Assembly: GCA_022842885.1 (NCBI GenBank) | Contig: JALHOR010000016.1 | Location: 1-64,000 of the forward strand | Source: Anaerolineae bacterium | Lineage (GTDB): Bacteria > Chloroflexota > Anaerolineae > Aggregatilineales > Phototrophicaceae | Length of the DNA: 64,000 nucleotides | Direction of reading: 5' to 3' | In this document: positions 1 to 8,998 of the stretch, in pieces | Position numbering within the stretch: the stretch's first letter is position 1 | How the letters are laid out: every line of letters begins with the position of its first letter | The notes under the pieces: generated by a model | What the model saw: the letters and a program-made list of their open reading frames with translations, nothing else | The model's database searches: none | Told to the model about the DNA's origin: nothing | Program-made: the position numbers and the translations under genes

Positions 1-634
1 TGGCGGCATTGCCAATGAAGTTGATAAAGTAACTGGTGATGATAAACAGAATCACCAAACCGATGGCTGTGCCTTTGCGCCGCACGACCAAACTAATGAA
101 GGTCGTCACTGCCATCACCAATAGTAAGCCGGGCAGCATATTGATGGTGCTGACGAATAAAACAGTCACATCGAGTACCAAACTCGTCGCTTGCATCCCA
201 GCCAGCAACCCTACAAAACTCAACAGCACAATGCCTATCATGATGAGGCTGTAGGCGATAAATTTTTCGGTCACGATGCGCCAGCGGTTCACAGGCAAAC
301 TCAATACCATATCCAGAATGCCATCATCTTCTTCATTAGCGGTAATATTCAAACCCGCTAAAACAGCATAGACCAACAGCAGCAGCAGCGCATACGTCAG
401 GAAACCGAAAGCAATGAAGCCTTCCGGCGTGGTCATTACGGCAGCATCTTTCATGCCGAAGGCTTGCAACATCACGGGCGGCATCGAATTGAGCAAATCC
501 GTATATTGCGTTAGGGTATCCACATTGGGAATCACTGCCACAATATAATAGCCCAGAATGCCCACGCCGATGCCCCAATAGAGCATTTGTCGCCAATTAC
601 GTTTGAGCGTCTCGATAAAGATTGCGCCGTTCAT
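1..634 (-). CDS. ABC-2 type transporter permease, partial (C-terminal part beyond window)
   Basis: The minus-strand frame opening at ATG 634 stays open to base 1, so the gene continues outside the window. The translation is strongly hydrophobic, with membrane segments near residues 18-38, 78-98 and 128-150 as far as it can be read. A short polar segment rich in Asn, Glu and Asp (TANEEDDGILD) precedes a VNRWR stretch, a pattern common in ABC-2 permeases. Its start codon overlaps the stop of the upstream ABC ATPase by an ATGA junction (631-634), so the two are translationally coupled. It is probably the membrane half of a two-gene exporter controlled by the TetR gene at the head of the operon. 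The substrate cannot be told from sequence. Confidence 0.85.
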   Translation of the reverse strand, partial: MNGAIFIETLKRNWRQMLYWGIGVGILGYYIVAVIPNVDTLTQYTDLLNSMPPVMLQAFGMKDAAVMTTPEGFIAFGFLTYALLLLLVYAVLAGLNITANEEDDGILDMVLSLPVNRWRIVTEKFIAYSLIMIGIVLLSFVGLLAGMQATSLVLDVTVLFVSTINMLPGLLLVMAVTTFISLVVRRKGTAIGLVILFIITSYFINFIGNAA

Positions 635-1596
635 TTGATTGCCTCCAGTTTGCCCACGCCGTTATTCCGTATCGCTTCTGTACCATAGAATTTCAGGAAC
701 ACTTCTTCCAAACTCGGTTCTTCCACCTGAATATTCTGCACATAGCCATTGTTTACTGCCCGCAATAGTGGGTCAAAATCGCCAACCAAACGCAGTTTGA
801 TTTCTTTGCCATTCACCACTACATCGCTGGCACCCGATACGTGTTCAATGCGGGCTTTCCAATCGGCTGGCACAGCATCCCGGAAATAAAGCGATACTTT
901 ACGGAAGCCCGCGTGCATCAAACTTTCGACACTTTCAACCGTTTTTAGCTGCCCATCGCGCAAGATGCCTACCCGGTCACAAATCGCCTGTACTTCGCTG
1001 AGGACATGCGATGATAAAAACACGGTGCTACCACTAGCTTTGACTTCCAGCATCATCTGGTTAAAGGTTTGCTGCATCAGAGGGTCAAGTCCGCTGGTAG
1101 GTTCATCCAGAATGAGCAATGATGGTTTGTGCATCAGCGCCAGCACCAAGCCTAATTTGCGCTTGTTGCCGGTTGAATAATCGCGGACTTTTTTGCTCAT
1201 ATCGAGTTGTAAACGGTCTGAGATGTGCTGTGCTTCTTTGAGTTGCACTGCCACATTGCCGCGCACGCTGGCAAGATATTGAACGACTTGCAACGCCGTC
1301 CGATTTTTCCATAGGTTCAGTTCACCGGGCATAAACCCAACGTGCTGATGAATCTCAACACTGTTAGCGCGGGCATCTAATCCCAACACGCGGGCAGTTC
1401 CCGATGTCGGGCGAATAAAATCCAATAACAAGCGAATCGTCGTGGTTTTACCCGCGCCATTCGGTCCCAAATAGCCGAAAATTTCCCCCGGTTGGACTTG
1501 TAATGTTAATGCATCCAACGCCCGCGTTTCGCGCCCACTGGTTTTATAGGCTTTGCTCAGTTTTTCCGTCTGGATAACGGGTTGTTTTGTATTCAT
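631..1596 (-). CDS. ABC transporter ATP-binding protein (drug/lipid export type)
   Basis: This 321-residue protein energises the partner permease by ATP hydrolysis at the inner face of the membrane. It has Walker A (GPNGAGKTTT, about residues 45-54), a signature segment YSTGNKRKLGL, and Walker B LLILDEPTSGLDP followed by the H-loop region (SSHVLSEV). The signature reads STGNK rather than LSGGQ, a variant seen in DrrA/CcmA-type exporters. The start is ATG 1596, preceded by an AGAGGGG ribosome site. It follows the TetR gene by 26 bases and overlaps the permease by four bases, giving a TetR-ATPase-permease operon. The C-terminal 90 residues after the nucleotide-binding domain match the accessory domain usual for this exporter class. 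Confidence 0.93.
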   Translation of the reverse strand: MNTKQPVIQTEKLSKAYKTSGRETRALDALTLQVQPGEIFGYLGPNGAGKTTTIRLLLDFIRPTSGTARVLGLDARANSVEIHQHVGFMPGELNLWKNRTALQVVQYLASVRGNVAVQLKEAQHISDRLQLDMSKKVRDYSTGNKRKLGLVLALMHKPSLLILDEPTSGLDPLMQQTFNQMMLEVKASGSTVFLSSHVLSEVQAICDRVGILRDGQLKTVESVESLMHAGFRKVSLYFRDAVPADWKARIEHVSGASDVVVNGKEIKLRLVGDFDPLLRAVNNGYVQNIQVEEPSLEEVFLKFYGTEAIRNNGVGKLEAIK

Positions 1597-1622
1597 GTTT
1601 CCCCTCTTTGATATGTTCCCTA

Positions 1623-2321
1623 TCAGGGTGACGTAAATTGCTTGCGAAAATCAGCCATGCCTTGTTGTGCTATGACAGCGTATTGGCGAATCACTTGTTT
1701 GCCAGCTTCGCTATCGCCGGGTGTTGCGGGTGCGACCATGCGTTCAATTGTTTCTATCAGCGATGCCATGATGGCATCTACAGGTGGCGCATGTTCTTGT
1801 GGAATCAGGTCGCTCATGGTTAAAAGACCATAATGCAGACAATTGGTAATGTAGGCAAAACTGGCAACATCCAAATCTGCCCGCACGATGCCCGCTTGTT
1901 GTAGCTGTTGCAAAAACATCTGGTTCGTCTGCAACCGCTGGATATAAAAACTACCGCTGCTCATCTTGTGGACAAAACTGCCCATGACTTGCCGATCATT
2001 CTTGTACAACGCTGTGATAAACGGGCTTTCAAACATCACAATCAGCGCATTTTTGAAGATACCCGCGAATGTTCCCCCTTGCGGGTCAGCCTCCACCCGT
2101 GCCAACCAGCCCTCCGTGAAGCGTTCTAACTCATCCATCAACAATGTGACGAACAATGCTTCTTTTTTCTTCCAACGGCTGTAAAGTGTGCTGCGGGCAA
2201 TTCCGGCAGATTGGGCTATATCATTCAGTGTGGTTTTATCAAATCCATACCGGATGAAAGAGTCTTCTGCGGCTTGTAAAATGCGCTGGTCTATGTCGTC
2301 ACCAATATCACTTTCGCCCAT
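1623..2321 (-). CDS. TetR/AcrR family transcriptional regulator of the exporter operon
   Basis: The 232-residue protein has an N-terminal TetR helix-turn-helix: an ILQAAEDSFIRYGFDKTTLNDIA segment leads into AGIARSTLYSRWKKKEALF, at residues about 12-60. The frame extends further upstream, but ATG 2321 is chosen because AGAGGTGG sits just before it and the upstream extension would run through the operator palindrome at 2337-2374. Position at the head of the ATPase and permease genes suggests it represses its own export operon and is released by the exported compound. The C-terminal ligand-binding half is helical and not diagnostic of the ligand. Confidence 0.9.
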   Translation of the reverse strand: MGESDIGDDIDQRILQAAEDSFIRYGFDKTTLNDIAQSAGIARSTLYSRWKKKEALFVTLLMDELERFTEGWLARVEADPQGGTFAGIFKNALIVMFESPFITALYKNDRQVMGSFVHKMSSGSFYIQRLQTNQMFLQQLQQAGIVRADLDVASFAYITNCLHYGLLTMSDLIPQEHAPPVDAIMASLIETIERMVAPATPGDSEAGKQVIRQYAVIAQQGMADFRKQFTSP

Positions 2322-2336
2322 AACACCACCTCTCGC

Positions 2337-2374
2337 TACACTTTGACCGAATAACATTATCTGGTCAAAGTGTA
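2337..2374. promoter_or_regulatory. Probable TetR operator, 12-bp perfect inverted repeat
   Basis: TACACTTTGACC at 2337-2348 is mirrored perfectly by GGTCAAAGTGTA at 2363-2374, with a 14-base AT-rich spacer. It lies 15 bases upstream of the TetR start, where an autoregulatory operator would be expected. The arms contain TTGACC, which could double as a -35 element. Confidence 0.75.
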
Positions 2375-2387
2375 GTCCTAAAATAGC

Positions 2388-2413
2388 AAAAAAAATCCCC
2401 CAATTATTGGGGG
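2388..2413 (-). terminator. Rho-independent terminator of the secreted SH3-like gene
   Basis: CCCCCAAT/ATTGGGGG forms a tight stem at 2397-2413. Read on the minus strand it is followed directly by a run of eight T (plus-strand A run at about 2389-2396). It sits just after the stop of the 2440-3792 gene and insulates it from the TetR operon. Confidence 0.85.
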
Positions 2414-2439
2414 TTAGGGCAATGATGACGACTTCAACA

Positions 2440-3792
2440 TTAGCGCAAAAAGCGCATCTGAAAGCGATTATTGACCGGACAACTGCCCGCATCGGTAAAT
2501 GACCAAATGCCTGTTAATTCAGCTTCGATGTAAGTAGGCGAATGCACGCGCAACGTATACACTTCCGTCGAAATGCCAATGGGCAAACTATTACTCAGGA
2601 TTTGGTAAGTGCGTGTTCCTGTATAAGTGCCTGTTCCGGTGCGGGTGAGGGGTGTCTGGTAAAAAAATAAGGTATTCGCATCTGTCGGCAGCATAATTTC
2701 GGCAGTGTTGTATTGCAAAATATACTGCCCATCGAAACAATTCACATGGGGTATCTCGTATTTAACCAACCAAACACCCGCACGCGGACTATTGGCTTGC
2801 CGCAATTGGTCTAAAGTCATTGAATCCAAAATGGGCGGGGTATTAATCAAATGGGGTAAAAATTCAACAGGCAAAAAATCAATCGCCTCATGTGGATACG
2901 CTTCTAACAAAGCAAGTGTACCTCTCGGCAATCCCAATTCATTCAAGGGAATTCGCAATTCCGCGCCCGCTGGCACATCCACAGGAACGCCCATCGCGGT
3001 GACTTTGACAACACCTTCTAGGACGCGCAATATCATATCCCCTGATTTTGCCGCTTGCAGAAAAACAGTGGCATTTAGGCGCAGCAGCACATGATTAATC
3101 TGTAATTCGATCCAACCAGCATCGGGCGGCGTCTGTAACAAAATCCCGGCAATACAATCTTCTGAGTGTGACTCAAATTGAAAAAGCTGCATCGGGCGCT
3201 CTGGTGGCGGTAGATTCACAATATGCAGCGATTGAATATCCCCCTCTAGGGTCACATTCTGAGCATAAACCCAACCTGTATTATCTTGTTGGGGTCCCGC
3301 GCCATCTCCATCTGACAAGCGTATTTGCAACCAATCCCCGGCAGCATTGCGTCCGATAGCGGTCAACAGACGACCAGCCGGCATTTCGGTAATAATCCAA
3401 TCTACCGAAGATGGGCTTTGGCGAATATTTACTGCATGGTTGGTCATGATGGGGAATTCAGGGACGATGCTTCCGGGCAGTTTTTCCAAGCGGACAGCGC
3501 CCAGCAGCAGCAGAGTAACATTGCGTTCCGGCAAACTATCTGGCAAATTGGCTTGCACTTGCATCAGGCTGGCAGCAAAAGCCGGTGTATCCGTTTCAAC
3601 TGTTTCTATCTGGGATAAATCAGAATATTGGTTAAGCGAGCAGCTTTGATTACGTCCTATTTCCCCGCAAACGCTCATCAGTTCCCATAAGGCAGCTTGT
3701 ATTTGTGCAGCACATTGTTCTGATTGTGCCAATAAGATAGTTGGGCAACAACAGAGCCAAAGCAAACCTATCGCCCGAAATATTTGGTGCAT
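2440..3792 (-). CDS. Secreted protein with bacterial SH3-like domain, function unknown
   Basis: The 450-residue protein starts with a signal peptide (hydrophobic LLWLCCCPTILLAQS ending near residue 23). An SH3_3-like stretch follows at about residues 120-190 (NHAVNIRQSPS, then GRLLTAIGRNAAGDWLQIRL and TGWVYAQNV), the pattern of extracytoplasmic SH3 domains that bind wall peptides or other surface ligands. The region after it (about 195-280) resembles a FecR/beta-sandwich element with a VTAMGVPVDVPAG segment. The C-terminal 120 residues are beta-rich with two Cys. The frame extends to a GTG at 3810, but ATG 3792 places the signal peptide correctly at the N-terminus. It stands alone with its own terminator. 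The role is unknown. Confidence 0.75.
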   Translation of the reverse strand: MHQIFRAIGLLWLCCCPTILLAQSEQCAAQIQAALWELMSVCGEIGRNQSCSLNQYSDLSQIETVETDTPAFAASLMQVQANLPDSLPERNVTLLLLGAVRLEKLPGSIVPEFPIMTNHAVNIRQSPSSVDWIITEMPAGRLLTAIGRNAAGDWLQIRLSDGDGAGPQQDNTGWVYAQNVTLEGDIQSLHIVNLPPPERPMQLFQFESHSEDCIAGILLQTPPDAGWIELQINHVLLRLNATVFLQAAKSGDMILRVLEGVVKVTAMGVPVDVPAGAELRIPLNELGLPRGTLALLEAYPHEAIDFLPVEFLPHLINTPPILDSMTLDQLRQANSPRAGVWLVKYEIPHVNCFDGQYILQYNTAEIMLPTDANTLFFYQTPLTRTGTGTYTGTRTYQILSNSLPIGISTEVYTLRVHSPTYIEAELTGIWSFTDAGSCPVNNRFQMRFLR

Positions 3793-4048
3793 AGTCGTCT
3801 CAAAATCCACAATGGATGAATGCCGCTATTATGCGAAGTTCTGTGAAAACGAAACAGAGGCTTTTGTACGAATGGTTATATTTATCCATCACCAATACCG
3901 GGCAATGATGGAAGTACCTACAAAAACACGTATAATCAATAAAGTCTACGAACAAAAAAGAAGGCTTCAGCACGTCATTCTCAAAATCTGTATCGCTTTT
4001 TGTATTGTCTGGGCGGCGGGCAGGATTGATTATTTTAAGGATGCGATA

Positions 4049-4609
4049 ATGGGTAAGGTATTTGAACATATCACAGATGATTTGCAAGAATTTATTGGTC
4101 AACAACCCATTTTTTTTGTTGCGACTGCCCCATTAGATGCCGATGGGCATGTCAATTTATCGCCCAAGGGTTATAACGTCTTTCGCATTTTATCGCCTAA
4201 CCGTGTGGCATATTTGGATGTTACGGGCAGCGGCAACGAAACATCAGCGCACTTGCTAGAGAATGGCAGAATCACCTTCATGTTTTGTGCGTTTGTGGGC
4301 GCACCGAAAATCCTCCGCCTCTATGGTCAGGGACAGGTGATATTGCCCAATATGCGGGAATGGGACGACCTTAGCCCGCATTTCATGCTGTTGCCCGGAA
4401 CACGCCAAATCATTGTGGCAGAAATTGACCGCGTGCAAACGTCGTGTGGCTTCGCTGTACCATTGATGGATTATGTTGGGGAACGCGATACCCTCATCAA
4501 ATGGGCAGAAACCAAAGGCGACGAAGCATTGGTCAACTATCGCCGCGAAAAAAACCAACAGAGTATTGATGCCTTGCCTACACCGTTACACAGCCTTTAT
4601 GGGGAGTAA
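4049..4609 (+). CDS. Pyridoxamine 5'-phosphate oxidase-fold (FMN-binding split barrel) protein
   Basis: The 186-residue protein begins FEHITDDLQEFIGQQPIFFVATAP and continues with HVNLSPKGYNVFRILSPN and NGRITFMFCAFVGAPKILRLYG. These are typical of the general-stress/PNPOx-like split-barrel family that binds FMN or F420. The open frame begins much further upstream (3812), but ATG 4049 is preceded by AAGGA and gives the usual family length. The stop is five bases before the next gene, so it may be co-transcribed with the TPR/WD40 gene. The substrate is unknown. Confidence 0.8.
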   Translation: MGKVFEHITDDLQEFIGQQPIFFVATAPLDADGHVNLSPKGYNVFRILSPNRVAYLDVTGSGNETSAHLLENGRITFMFCAFVGAPKILRLYGQGQVILPNMREWDDLSPHFMLLPGTRQIIVAEIDRVQTSCGFAVPLMDYVGERDTLIKWAETKGDEALVNYRREKNQQSIDALPTPLHSLYGE

Positions 4610-4614
4610 CCCGC

Positions 4615-6465
4615 ATGAGCGATTATCCTGAAAAAGACAAACGCCGCAAAATCCCGCCGCAGCGTCCGACGATTATCATCATTGAAGTGTTGATTATCGT
4701 CTTGGTGGTGGTGTTGATTGGACGTAATTTATTTGGCGCACCTTCTATACCCGCAACTGTTGTGGTGACACCCACAACCGATGCCAGTGCTGTGTTTGAA
4801 CAAGCCCAATTAAGACGCGATGCCCAGCAATACAGTGAGGCTATCCCACTGTATACGCAAGCATTAGAGGCGGGCTATACGCCGCTTAGTTTGGGATATT
4901 TCGGGCGGGCATATAGTTATTTTGAGACCGAAGATTACACCAGCGCCATGGAAGATTACACCCGTGCCATTGAAACTGATCCCAACTGTGAACATGAATG
5001 CCCGTATCATTATTTCAATCGTGGCTTGACGTACTATCACTTAGAAAAATATGAGCAAGCCATCGCTGATTTAACATCGGCATTGGAACTGAGTCCGGAT
5101 TATCTTGGTGCGCTGCGCTTCCGGGCAGAAATTTATGTAGAATTGGCGAATTGGGAACGCGGCTTAGTAGATTGGAAGCGCGTATTTGAGATGCAGGAGA
5201 CTAGCATCATGGAGCGCGGTTTAGCGGCTGATGGTGGCGCACAAACGGCATTGATTGACGAAGCTGGGCAGCAGCTTCATTTGGTATTTGAGGGCAACGC
5301 TGGCACATTGGTGACGCTGCGGACGACTGATAGCGATATTGACCCCATTGTGCTGTTATTAACGGACGATGGCACGCCCATTGCTTTTGATGATGACAGC
5401 GGCACTGGCGGCAATAATGCCCGCATCAGCAATTTTAAACTGCCCGCCGATGGCAATTATCATATCTGGGTGGCTGCCTACGGTGAGGATGAAACTGGCA
5501 GCGTGACACTCGTTATGGAAACCGGGCGGCTGGCTGTGCCTGACCCAGAATATCTTCTCATCACAGCCGAAAATATTTCCCATCTGAGCGAAGTTACCCA
5601 GTTTGCCCGTTTGGATGATAATAAAGGCGCATTTTCGCCCGACGGTCGTTTTTTCTACGAAGCGACTGCGGGGGATGGTATCGTGCGTTATACGCTGGCG
5701 GATGCTGCCCCACGCTATGAACAAGTTATCGCTCAAAACGATTATTATCCGGTGATTGCGGCGGGCGATAGTGACCGCTTCTTAGCCACCGCCGCGGGTG
5801 ACGATGCTATTCTTTACGACATCATCGAGAATAAACGCCTGTTGGTCATGTATGAGGCTGAAGTCGGCATGAATGATTTGGCATTCAGCCCGGATATGTC
5901 GCTGCTGGCAGGGGCAAGCCTCTCGGAGAAAATCTATTTGTGGGATACAGTCACAGGCAAACCCGTGTTTACGCTGCGTTCCGAAAGTTCTGTTGTGAAA
6001 CGCCTAGCGTTCAGTCCCGACGGGCGCTGGTTGGCAGCCGGTGGCATTAATGGCAGCATCGAAATTTGGGATATGCAAACAGGCAAATTAGCTCAGTCTT
6101 GGGTCACAGGCGACGATAGCAACATTATTGCCTTGCAGTTTTCCCCTGATAGTACGATGCTGGCGGCAAGTGATGATGGCGAAAATCTGTGGCTGTGGGA
6201 CGCAATTTCTGGTGATTTATTGAATCGCACGGCACTGAATCAGGAGGCACTCGCCATTGCCTTTAGCCCGGATAATCGTTTGTTGGCATTGGGTCATCCG
6301 CATGGCGAAATCAGCATCCTGTCTCTGGCTGAAAAAAGCATCATTCATACGCTTGTGGCGCATACCAAACCTATCCAAAATCTGATGTTTGCCCCTAATG
6401 GCACTACTCTCTATTCGGCGGGCAGTGATAACATCGTGCGCGTATGGCGTATCAGCCAAAAATAA
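4615..6465 (+). CDS. Membrane-anchored TPR - PPC-like - WD40 repeat protein
   Basis: This 616-residue protein has one N-terminal membrane segment (a run of Ile/Leu/Val at residues about 19-40). Three TPR-like repeats follow (about 60-190; QYSEAIPLYTQALEAG, DYTSAMEDYTRAIETD, KYEQAIADLTSALELS). A beta-sandwich region at about 205-305 has the look of a pre-peptidase C-terminal domain (ADGNYHIWVAAYGEDETG). The rest is a WD40 propeller with repeated AFSPDG...LAAG...IYLWD units to the C-terminus. The topology predicts most of the protein outside the cytoplasm, acting as an interaction scaffold. It lies five bases after the PNPOx-like gene. Its last 14 bases overlap the convergent TetR gene. Confidence 0.8.
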   Translation: MSDYPEKDKRRKIPPQRPTIIIIEVLIIVLVVVLIGRNLFGAPSIPATVVVTPTTDASAVFEQAQLRRDAQQYSEAIPLYTQALEAGYTPLSLGYFGRAYSYFETEDYTSAMEDYTRAIETDPNCEHECPYHYFNRGLTYYHLEKYEQAIADLTSALELSPDYLGALRFRAEIYVELANWERGLVDWKRVFEMQETSIMERGLAADGGAQTALIDEAGQQLHLVFEGNAGTLVTLRTTDSDIDPIVLLLTDDGTPIAFDDDSGTGGNNARISNFKLPADGNYHIWVAAYGEDETGSVTLVMETGRLAVPDPEYLLITAENISHLSEVTQFARLDDNKGAFSPDGRFFYEATAGDGIVRYTLADAAPRYEQVIAQNDYYPVIAAGDSDRFLATAAGDDAILYDIIENKRLLVMYEAEVGMNDLAFSPDMSLLAGASLSEKIYLWDTVTGKPVFTLRSESSVVKRLAFSPDGRWLAAGGINGSIEIWDMQTGKLAQSWVTGDDSNIIALQFSPDSTMLAASDDGENLWLWDAISGDLLNRTALNQEALAIAFSPDNRLLALGHPHGEISILSLAEKSIIHTLVAHTKPIQNLMFAPNGTTLYSAGSDNIVRVWRISQK

Positions 6466-7036
6466 CTGCATTTTCGACTCCAACTGGCAATTCCCGGAAG
6501 ATCATCAAATAGAGCATTTGGGATATGGCTTCCGGGGATTGGGCATAATCATGTTCTGCCCACCAGCGCATCACTTCCAGCGTTGCCCCTACAATAAAGC
6601 GTGCCATAAATTCAATCGGCAGTGGGATATAAGCCGAATATTTGCCCGTCTCCAAATTAATTTGGGTCTGTATTAATAGATATTGGCGCGTGCGTTCCCA
6701 TAATGCGGCAGCAGTCGTACCCTCTAAGCGCCGATAAAATTCTGCATTACGCGCCACATCCTTAAACATTGCCAGCCATCCCAAATATTCGCGCAGGGGA
6801 GATTCTGCCTGCAAAATCTCGCCATCTATGCGTTGATTTTCGGCGTCAAAATGCTGCTGCATGATTGCCCACACCAAATCTTCTTTATCAGCAAAGTGCA
6901 AATAAAATGTGCTGCGCCCATAATTGGCGCGTTCCGCAATTGCCCCAATGGTCAGGCGTTCATAGCCGTTTTCCATAATCAAATCATACGCAGCGCGGAT
7001 TAAGGCTTGGCGCGTTTTTTCTCGGTAACGTTCCAT
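6452..7036 (-). CDS. TetR family transcriptional regulator, divergent to P450
   Basis: The 194-residue protein has a clear TetR helix-turn-helix (RQALIRAAYDLIMENGYERL, then AIAERANYGRSTFYLHFADKEDL) in residues 8-55, and a helical ligand-binding C-terminal half. It is transcribed away from the cytochrome P450 gene across a 105-base spacer containing an imperfect palindrome. The usual arrangement suggests it represses the P450 and itself. Its 3' end overlaps the convergent WD40 gene by 14 bases. Confidence 0.88.
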   Translation of the reverse strand: MERYREKTRQALIRAAYDLIMENGYERLTIGAIAERANYGRSTFYLHFADKEDLVWAIMQQHFDAENQRIDGEILQAESPLREYLGWLAMFKDVARNAEFYRRLEGTTAAALWERTRQYLLIQTQINLETGKYSAYIPLPIEFMARFIVGATLEVMRWWAEHDYAQSPEAISQMLYLMIFRELPVGVENAVIFG

Positions 7037-7046
7037 AAATTAAACG

Positions 7047-7062
7047 ACACCTGTTCAGGAGT
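7047..7062. promoter_or_regulatory. Candidate operator between tetR and P450 genes
   Basis: ACACCTGTTCAGGAGT is an imperfect palindrome with a perfect CCTG-TT-CAGG core, 11 bases before the TetR start and 80 bases before the P450 start. Position and symmetry fit a TetR-type site, but it is short. Confidence 0.35.
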
Positions 7063-7141
7063 GGATATTTTGTGTTGAATGTTGTGGTTATTCTATCATG
7101 GCAGCTATAGAGCGAACATCAATCGAAAGAAGGAATTCACT

Positions 7142-8497
7142 ATGCCCTATGCGACCATGCCCGGACACTGGTTGTTCGGTAATTTTACCCAATTTCAAGA
7201 AAATCCCCTCGCGCTGTTCAGCACAGCCCGCAATTATGGCGATATGGTGCGGTTGCGGTTTGTCTATTCGTATAATTATCTGCTGCTGCACCCCGATTTA
7301 ATTCATGAAGTATTGGTCGCCAAAGCCGCTAGCGTGAGCAAAGACCGCTTCATCAAAAATTCGCTGGGCGTATTTATTGGTCAAGGACTGACCATGAATG
7401 AAGGCGAAAGCTGGAAACGCCAGCGCAAATTGATTCAACCGGCTTTTCACGCGCAACGCATCGCCCGCTATGCCGACATGATGGTGCAGCACACGCAAGC
7501 GATGATTACTCATTGGCAAAACAATAACGTCCACGACATCGGTCAAGATATGATTCGCCTCACATCGGGGATTACATCACAAACCTTGTTTGGCACAGAC
7601 ATTAGCCATGAAGCGAAAAATATCATGGCGCTAATGGATGAACTTCAACTCTTGTTCCGAGAACGCACACAAACACCGGCATACCCTCTTTGGCTGCCCA
7701 CCGACCATAATCGCCGGGTGAAGGCTCTCACCACGAAAATTGATGCATTGGTTTTGGGTATGGTCAAAGCGCGGCGTATCTCTGGCGAAATTGACCGTGG
7801 TGATTTGCTCTCCATGTTATTGATGGCGCAAGACGACGATGGCAGCGGTATGGATGAACGCCAAGTGCGTGATGAAACCGTCACGCTCTTTTTAGCTGGC
7901 AACGATACGACTTATAATGCCCTGTTGTGGGTATGGTATTTGCTATCCCAAAATCCAGCGGCAGAGGCGAAATTACAGGCTGAACTTGCGGCGGTTCTGG
8001 GCGGGCGCTTGCCCACTATGGCAGATTTACCGCGCTTGCCCTATCTGGAGATGATTATTAAAGAAACCCTGCGGCTGTATCCGTCTGCATGGGCATTCGT
8101 GCGCGAAGCGACCAGTGATGTTGAAATTGGCGGAATGACTTTCCATAAGGGAGCAACTTTTACCGTGAGTCCCTATGCGACACATCATGACCCACGCTTT
8201 TTCCCGCAACCGGAAAAGTTCATGCCAGAACGCTTTAGTGCGGAAAATGAGCCGACTATTCCCAAATATGCCTATTTTCCATTTGGTGGCGGTCCTAGGG
8301 TTTGCATTGGCAATGCCTTCGCCATGATGGAAATGAAATTGATTGTCGCTACTATCGCGCAGCATTTCACGCTGGCACTAGCATCAGGACATCGCGTTGA
8401 ACTGGAAGCGTATATTAGTTTGCGCCCCAAATATGGCATGAAAATGGTTGTTCAGGAACGCCTGAACGAAAAACAACCTCAGCCAATACTTGTCTAA
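7142..8497 (+). CDS. Cytochrome P450
   Basis: The 451-residue soluble P450 carries all family landmarks. The I-helix oxygen-binding motif is AGNDTT at residues 252-257, the K-helix ExxR is ETLR at 308-311, and the heme-binding loop FGGGPRVCIG has the axial Cys at 388. Such enzymes hydroxylate or epoxidise a substrate using electrons from a separate redox partner, none of which is encoded nearby. The start at ATG 7142 is preceded by AAGAAGGAA. An upstream in-frame ATG lacks such a site. There is no N-terminal membrane anchor. The divergent TetR gene probably controls it. The substrate might be fatty acid-like or terpenoid. Confidence 0.95.
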   Translation: MPYATMPGHWLFGNFTQFQENPLALFSTARNYGDMVRLRFVYSYNYLLLHPDLIHEVLVAKAASVSKDRFIKNSLGVFIGQGLTMNEGESWKRQRKLIQPAFHAQRIARYADMMVQHTQAMITHWQNNNVHDIGQDMIRLTSGITSQTLFGTDISHEAKNIMALMDELQLLFRERTQTPAYPLWLPTDHNRRVKALTTKIDALVLGMVKARRISGEIDRGDLLSMLLMAQDDDGSGMDERQVRDETVTLFLAGNDTTYNALLWVWYLLSQNPAAEAKLQAELAAVLGGRLPTMADLPRLPYLEMIIKETLRLYPSAWAFVREATSDVEIGGMTFHKGATFTVSPYATHHDPRFFPQPEKFMPERFSAENEPTIPKYAYFPFGGGPRVCIGNAFAMMEMKLIVATIAQHFTLALASGHRVELEAYISLRPKYGMKMVVQERLNEKQPQPILV

Positions 8498-8952
8498 AAA
8501 TACCCTTGCATGAGCCGAATAAACCATCCGGGAACAAGCGGCTCACTGACACCATCGTATACGGGGGCGTAGGGCTTAATATCCAAAATAGGGGTGCTAT
8601 CAATTGCATCTAAGCCCCGCACCCGAATGATATGCTTTTCAACCGTAAGTAATTTTACGGCAGTGATGCCTATCAAATTGGGGCGATGCCGCGCCCGTTG
8701 GGCAAAAATCCCTAATTCCGGCATATCCTCGCGGTCACGCGGGCGGCGCACCAAATGTTTTGCCGCGTCAAATTGTGTCGCGTGCATAGAATATATCACG
8801 ACCACATGTGACCAATCGGACAGTCCTTGCAAGCCCGGCACATAATCTTCATGAATATGCAATTCAGATACGACTTTGCCCCAATCAGCATCCACAGGTT
8901 CGGTAACTGCGTTGTGGGCAATACCAATCGCATTCATAACAATCTCAGGCAT
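8494..8952 (-). CDS. trmO: tRNA (N6-threonylcarbamoyladenosine37-N6)-methyltransferase TrmO-like (TsaA fold)
   Basis: The 152-residue protein matches the TsaA/YaeB/TrmO family. It has an IGIAHNAV beta strand at the start, a LQGLSDWSHVVVIYSMH core, then RPRDREDMPELGIFAQRARHRP and NLIGITAVKLL, which form the SAM-binding beta barrel. TrmO methylates t6A37 in a subset of tRNAs. Full-length E. coli TrmO has an extra C-terminal domain and this one is the short form. Its stop overlaps the stop of the convergent P450 gene by four bases. A role in methylating another small substrate is possible. Confidence 0.8.
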   Translation of the reverse strand: MPEIVMNAIGIAHNAVTEPVDADWGKVVSELHIHEDYVPGLQGLSDWSHVVVIYSMHATQFDAAKHLVRRPRDREDMPELGIFAQRARHRPNLIGITAVKLLTVEKHIIRVRGLDAIDSTPILDIKPYAPVYDGVSEPLVPGWFIRLMQGYF

Positions 8953-8998
8953 AGGATTTTTTCCTCAAGCGAGCATCAATAAATCAAGGTTGTGGATG

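Noticed and set aside
3812-4048. N-terminal extension of the PNPOx-like frame
   Set aside because: The extension has no family resemblance and ATG 4049 has a good ribosome site.
3800-4105. 101-codon minus-strand frame upstream of the SH3-like gene
   Set aside because: It overlaps the start of the PNPOx-like gene and has no ribosome site or family resemblance.
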